Assembly: GCA_028565635.1 (NCBI GenBank)
Contig: JAOXYB010064301.1
Location: forward strand, 1-10,384
DNA: 10,384 nt
Reading direction: 5' to 3'
Origin: Phoronis ovalis
Lineage: Eukaryota; Phoronida; Phoronidae
In this document: piece after piece, positions 7,694 through 10,384 of the stretch
Layout: each line of letters starts with the position of its first letter
Position numbering within the stretch: position 1 is the first letter of the stretch
Position numbers and translations under genes: made by a program
Notes under the pieces: model-generated
The model's database searches: none
What the model was told of the DNA's origin: nothing
What the model saw: only the letters and a program-made list of their open reading frames with translations

Positions 7694-8840
7694 AGGCACA
7701 AAAGGAACTGATAACTTACTGTAGCTATAAGTTTACAAAATTAGTACTTGTTCTGAAAGCAAATCCAAGTGTTTTTTAATAGCCATTACTGCTATTCTGT
7801 TGTATTCAATTTGAATGAGTGACTTGTGAAATACAGCATTTAGCTCACTGGCAACCTGGCCTGTGGAACTTGTGCTGTAAAGCAACAAGAACTTATTATT
7901 CCTGCTATATTATAGTCCGGGAAACATAAGCGTCCGATAAATGTTCATCTGCGTGATGAGGCACCCGCTAAGGGAATTCACACATGTGAACAACAGGTCC
8001 AGGAATATAATTCAGAGGTAATGATTATTAGATTCTGTATATAACACATACTGTTCTCATCGGAAGGAAATTAACTAGTCAAAATTTTTGAAATAACCTA
8101 TAAATCTATAAAAACGTAAAGTTTGGCGTTTTTATAGGTGTGAATGCCCCGTGTGGGTACCTCATGCTCAGATGATTCATTAAGTGAGGAAACATTAATT
8201 GGATGCTCATATATCCTGGACTATAAAAGGCAATTAAATCTTGCATACATGTTCTTTACTTGCCTGGTGAAAACTTTTGTAAGCTATTGCTGTATTATAT
8301 ATGTGAAAGTTTCTTATTTTAATAGCATTTTTTTTTAATTTGCAAATTTTGTAATTTTTCACCATGCAATGTACGTGACAGTCAGATATTTAGTGCTACC
8401 TGTCTGTATCTTTTCATACATGGTATGTATAATTGTTTGGGTTCAACAGTGCTAAACAGTTACAGGAATGTGCTTGCTTAGTTTCTGTTTAGCTAATAAG
8501 GCCACGTTTATAATAACTCGGTGCCATAATAAACAACACATCTAACCAATGATAATATCTTTATCAATTGCAAAAAGTAAGGTTTTTGAAGGAAAAATGT
8601 AAGCAAGAAAGTAGTTTGGTGTTAATGCCTGGTGATTTTGTTTTATGTAGGTCCATCAAAGTTGTTCTGTTAAAGCTTGTTAGTTAACGATTATTACAAA
8701 AATATAAACTCATTAATATTCTATATTCTCTCAAATCTCATTTATTCTCAGCATTATAAATTTTTTCCGATTGACAGATGCAATTTCAAAAAACCTAGAA
8801 TTTTACTCAAAGTACATATAATTATTTAAGAAACAAGAAA
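7694..8840. repeat. Tandem duplication, copy B (1147 bp, with extra segments)
   Basis: Copy B is collinear with copy A but has about 115 extra bases near 7722-7846, about 310 near 7910-8220 and further extra sequence near 8405-8510. The large extra segment is bracketed by CTATA on both sides (7905-7909 and 8221-8225), where copy A has a single CTATA. This fits either an insertion into copy B or a microhomology deletion from copy A. Confidence 0.8.
7916..8017 (+). CDS. Exon-like block, 34 codons, unrecognised protein
   Basis: The block is preceded by CTATATTATAG and followed by the donor-like GAGGTAATG. Only one of the six frames is open: the plus frame in phase 0. It begins Ser-Gly-Lys-His-Lys-Arg-Pro-Ile-Asn-Val-His-Leu-Arg-Asp-Glu-Ala-Pro and ends Gln-Gln-Val-Gln-Glu-Tyr-Asn-Ser-Glu. 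It is GC-richer than its surroundings and has a soluble, charged, protein-like composition. It has no start codon and must be internal or terminal. The next acceptor-like site (TTTTTATAG ending at 8136) would add Val and a stop. I do not recognise the family. Confidence 0.4.
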
Positions 8841-9008
8841 CAAAGTTATTACATTGCGTTTGCCTGCTATCTGCCCGATGACCTGCTTAATCACCCACCA
8901 GATGTCACTGCTGAACAGACATCTACTGACCTGACACTGCAAACTCACCTCTTCTTTATTCTCATATTTTATATCGGCCCTAGCAACCGCATTGTTCCTA
9001 CATAGAAC
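8829..9008. other. GC-richer block open on both strands, possible decayed coding sequence
   Basis: The plus frame is open from 8799 to 9002 (68 codons, stop TAG at 9003), including Ala-Cys-Tyr-Leu-Pro-Asp-Asp-Leu-Leu-Asn-His-Pro-Pro-Asp-Val-Thr at about 8860-8907. The minus frame is open from 9008 down to 8829 (60 codons), including Ser-Ser-Asp-Ile-Trp-Trp-Val-Ile-Lys-Gln-Val-Ile-Gly-Gln. Neither frame has a usable Met at its start. On the minus strand GAAGAGGTGAGT (8956-8945) looks like a splice donor. The core at 8860-8955 is clearly less AT-rich than its flanks. It may be an exon, a remnant of a transposon gene, or a non-coding repeat; the strand cannot be decided by eye. Confidence 0.3.
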
Positions 9009-9212
9009 CTACAATGTAGTAATCCCAGGGTAGTTACCTTCTGATATTACAACAAGTGACGGTAATGGAAATGTATGTAAAGAAAATTAGCATTGTCGCA
9101 TAAAACATGTCGAGACAATCGCATCGTTTTTTAATTAGGTACGGAATTCTTTTTAAATGAGACTATAACTTTCACTAATCACAAGGGAATTGCTGTTTGC
9201 ATTACTTGTACA

Positions 9213-9435
9213 ATGTCTCGAGGGTTGCTGAAACAAGTGTTAAACAGTAAGTGCCCGCGAACAGCAGAGCTTCCTTTAACTGGATAAACCTATAGCTGTC
9301 AAGATTTATGGGCTGTGATGTTATTTTTACAAATTTCCACCAGGAGGCCTCCAGTCAGCAATAGCAGACTTGACCTCTTCCACTGAACATGGTGGCCCTC
9401 CAATTCAAATTATAGTCATATTACGTATTTCATGA
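9213..9435 (+). CDS. Candidate two-exon gene for a 41-residue, possibly mitochondrial, protein
   Basis: Exon 1 (9213-9246) starts TACAATG and reads Met-Ser-Arg-Gly-Leu-Leu-Lys-Gln-Val-Leu-Asn before a perfect donor GTAAGT in phase 1. After a 97-bp intron, an acceptor TTTCCACCAG ends at 9343. Exon 2 (9344-9435) completes an Arg codon and stays open only in the required phase: Gly-Leu-Gln-Ser-Ala-Ile-Ala-Asp-Leu-Thr-Ser-Ser-Thr-Glu-His-Gly-Gly-Pro-Pro, on to a TGA at 9433. The first 19 residues are basic, hydrophobic and lack acidic residues, as in mitochondrial presequences. The true gene may be longer: a possible donor (TTAC|GTATTT near 9424) and a strong acceptor (TTTACTATATAG ending at 9523) could add an exon. 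The family is not recognised. Confidence 0.42.
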
Positions 9436-10307
9436 AGTACACAGAACCTCGATTCGTCTTTCTGTACTCCAACAGTAAACATAATTACAGAAGAGATTTT
9501 TTTATTAATATTTACTATATAGCGACCTTTGGAATGGAATGCAGTTGTGGATTTAAGAGAACATTTATGCCTTTTATAATCTAGTCGTAACCTATCAGTC
9601 CACCATCTGAGAATATTTAAATTCGATCCTGGAATTGCTCTGAGTACCTTACGTTGTACGCTTATGAAACCGCATCAACAGCCTATCTTAACCCAAAGAT
9701 GTTTAAATATATTGTATTGGGTAGTTATTTTAATTATATGTTCTTGTAAATGTCGCGACACAGCTTGACTTAATGGTGGCTTAACAAATAAAATTAAAAT
9801 TTAACGAAGATTTAACATACATAGTTATCAATAACCTAACAAACCAATCATGTACATCAAATAATGTTCTATTGACAGTATAAGTAATAATGCAGGTTGC
9901 TACTTTAAATATGTAAATATTTTAATAAAAGACACCTTAAAATCAATATTGTTAACCGGAAAGTTAAAGATGACGTTTCAATAATACAATTCCACTGAAG
10001 TACTGGTGACCTACTGATGTGTCTTAGGAGTTGTGCTGAGTGAATCCTTGATTTTTTTACTTGTGTATGTGGCATTTCGTTGAAAGTTTTCAAGTTGGCG
10101 CAATTCGCTCTGTAATGTCCTTGCATAATTTAATTGTAGATCTCCAATTACAATAAAGCCCACATTTACATTTTTTTTTTAGATTTTCCGTCGCATTTTA
10201 TTTCTATCTGGCGTTGTATAGGCATGAAACATGAAAGTATTATTTTTTATTCGCGTATTTGTCGAAAATAGATTTTACGAAAAAAAATGTTTACATTTTT
10301 ATTTGGT

Positions 10308-10309
<2 letters not shown>
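9436..10309. other. AT-rich stretch without a supported gene
   Basis: This may include further exons or the 3' untranslated region of the candidate gene at 9213. The acceptor-like site ending at 9523 is followed by 18-21 open codons, depending on phase, and AATAAA occurs at 9787-9792. A minus-strand open frame at 9905-10126 has no recognisable motifs. Otherwise nothing is visible. Confidence 0.4.

Positions 10310-10384
<75 letters not shown>
10310..10384. repeat. (TC)n dinucleotide microsatellite, runs off the window
   Basis: An uninterrupted CT/TC tract fills the last 75 bases of the window. Its total length is unknown because it continues past the end. Homopurine/homopyrimidine tracts like this are prone to length variation and to assembly collapse. 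Confidence 0.98.

Noticed and set aside
8144-8338. 64-codon frame starting ATGCCCCGTGTGGG
   Set aside because: A TGA lies directly before the ATG, there is no acceptor between them, and most of the frame runs through the duplicated AT-rich segment. The first 25 codons look protein-like but cannot be joined in phase to the block at 7916.
9905-10126. 73-codon minus-strand frame
   Set aside because: No recognisable motif, no splice or start context, and AT-rich flanks; a chance open frame is the simpler explanation.

Overview
The window is eukaryotic, almost certainly from an animal. Genes are split by introns with GT..AG ends, base composition is AT-rich, and there are non-autonomous DNA transposons, segmental duplication and a dinucleotide microsatellite. 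Two conserved genes are recognisable by eye from their protein sequence: SERF (4F5 family) on the minus strand and SUB1/PC4 on the plus strand. The compact SUB1 introns (about 300-470 bp) and several small elements with G/C-run termini suggest a non-vertebrate, perhaps a sponge or cnidarian. That assignment is inference. None of the listed long open frames is a gene by itself; the real coding sequence lies in short exons.

Layout. Positions 1-96 hold the truncated right end of a small repeat-bearing element. The SERF gene runs leftwards from its start codon at 2957. Exon 1 is 2951-2957 and exon 2 is 1698-1821; the C-terminal exon is not securely found and may lie outside the window. An 858-bp Mutator-like non-autonomous element (828-1685) sits within a few bases of the exon 2 splice donor. 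Intron 1 (1822-2950) holds a 337-bp element (1873-2209) and a plus-strand open frame of uncertain status (2554-2823). Positions 3000-5430 are mostly gene-free, with a weak 52-bp repeat near 3490 and a second element with G/C-run ends at 4282-4687. SUB1 occupies 5441-6914 in four coding exons, with a polyadenylation signal overlapping its stop codon.

Downstream of SUB1 is a diverged tandem duplication (7109-7692 and 7694-8840). The second copy carries about 310 extra bases that contain an exon-like block (7916-8017). Next come a GC-richer block open on both strands (about 8829-9008) and a candidate two-exon gene for a short, possibly mitochondrial, protein (9213-9435). After that there is AT-rich sequence, then a (TC)n tract that runs off the end.

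The two firm genes are both small, charged, nucleic-acid-associated proteins in opposite orientation, with their 5' ends facing each other about 2.5 kb apart. Nothing in the sequence shows that they are functionally coupled. The most striking structure is the transposon landscape: small elements with G/C-run ends, 6-bp target duplications and internal repeats of about 30 bp.
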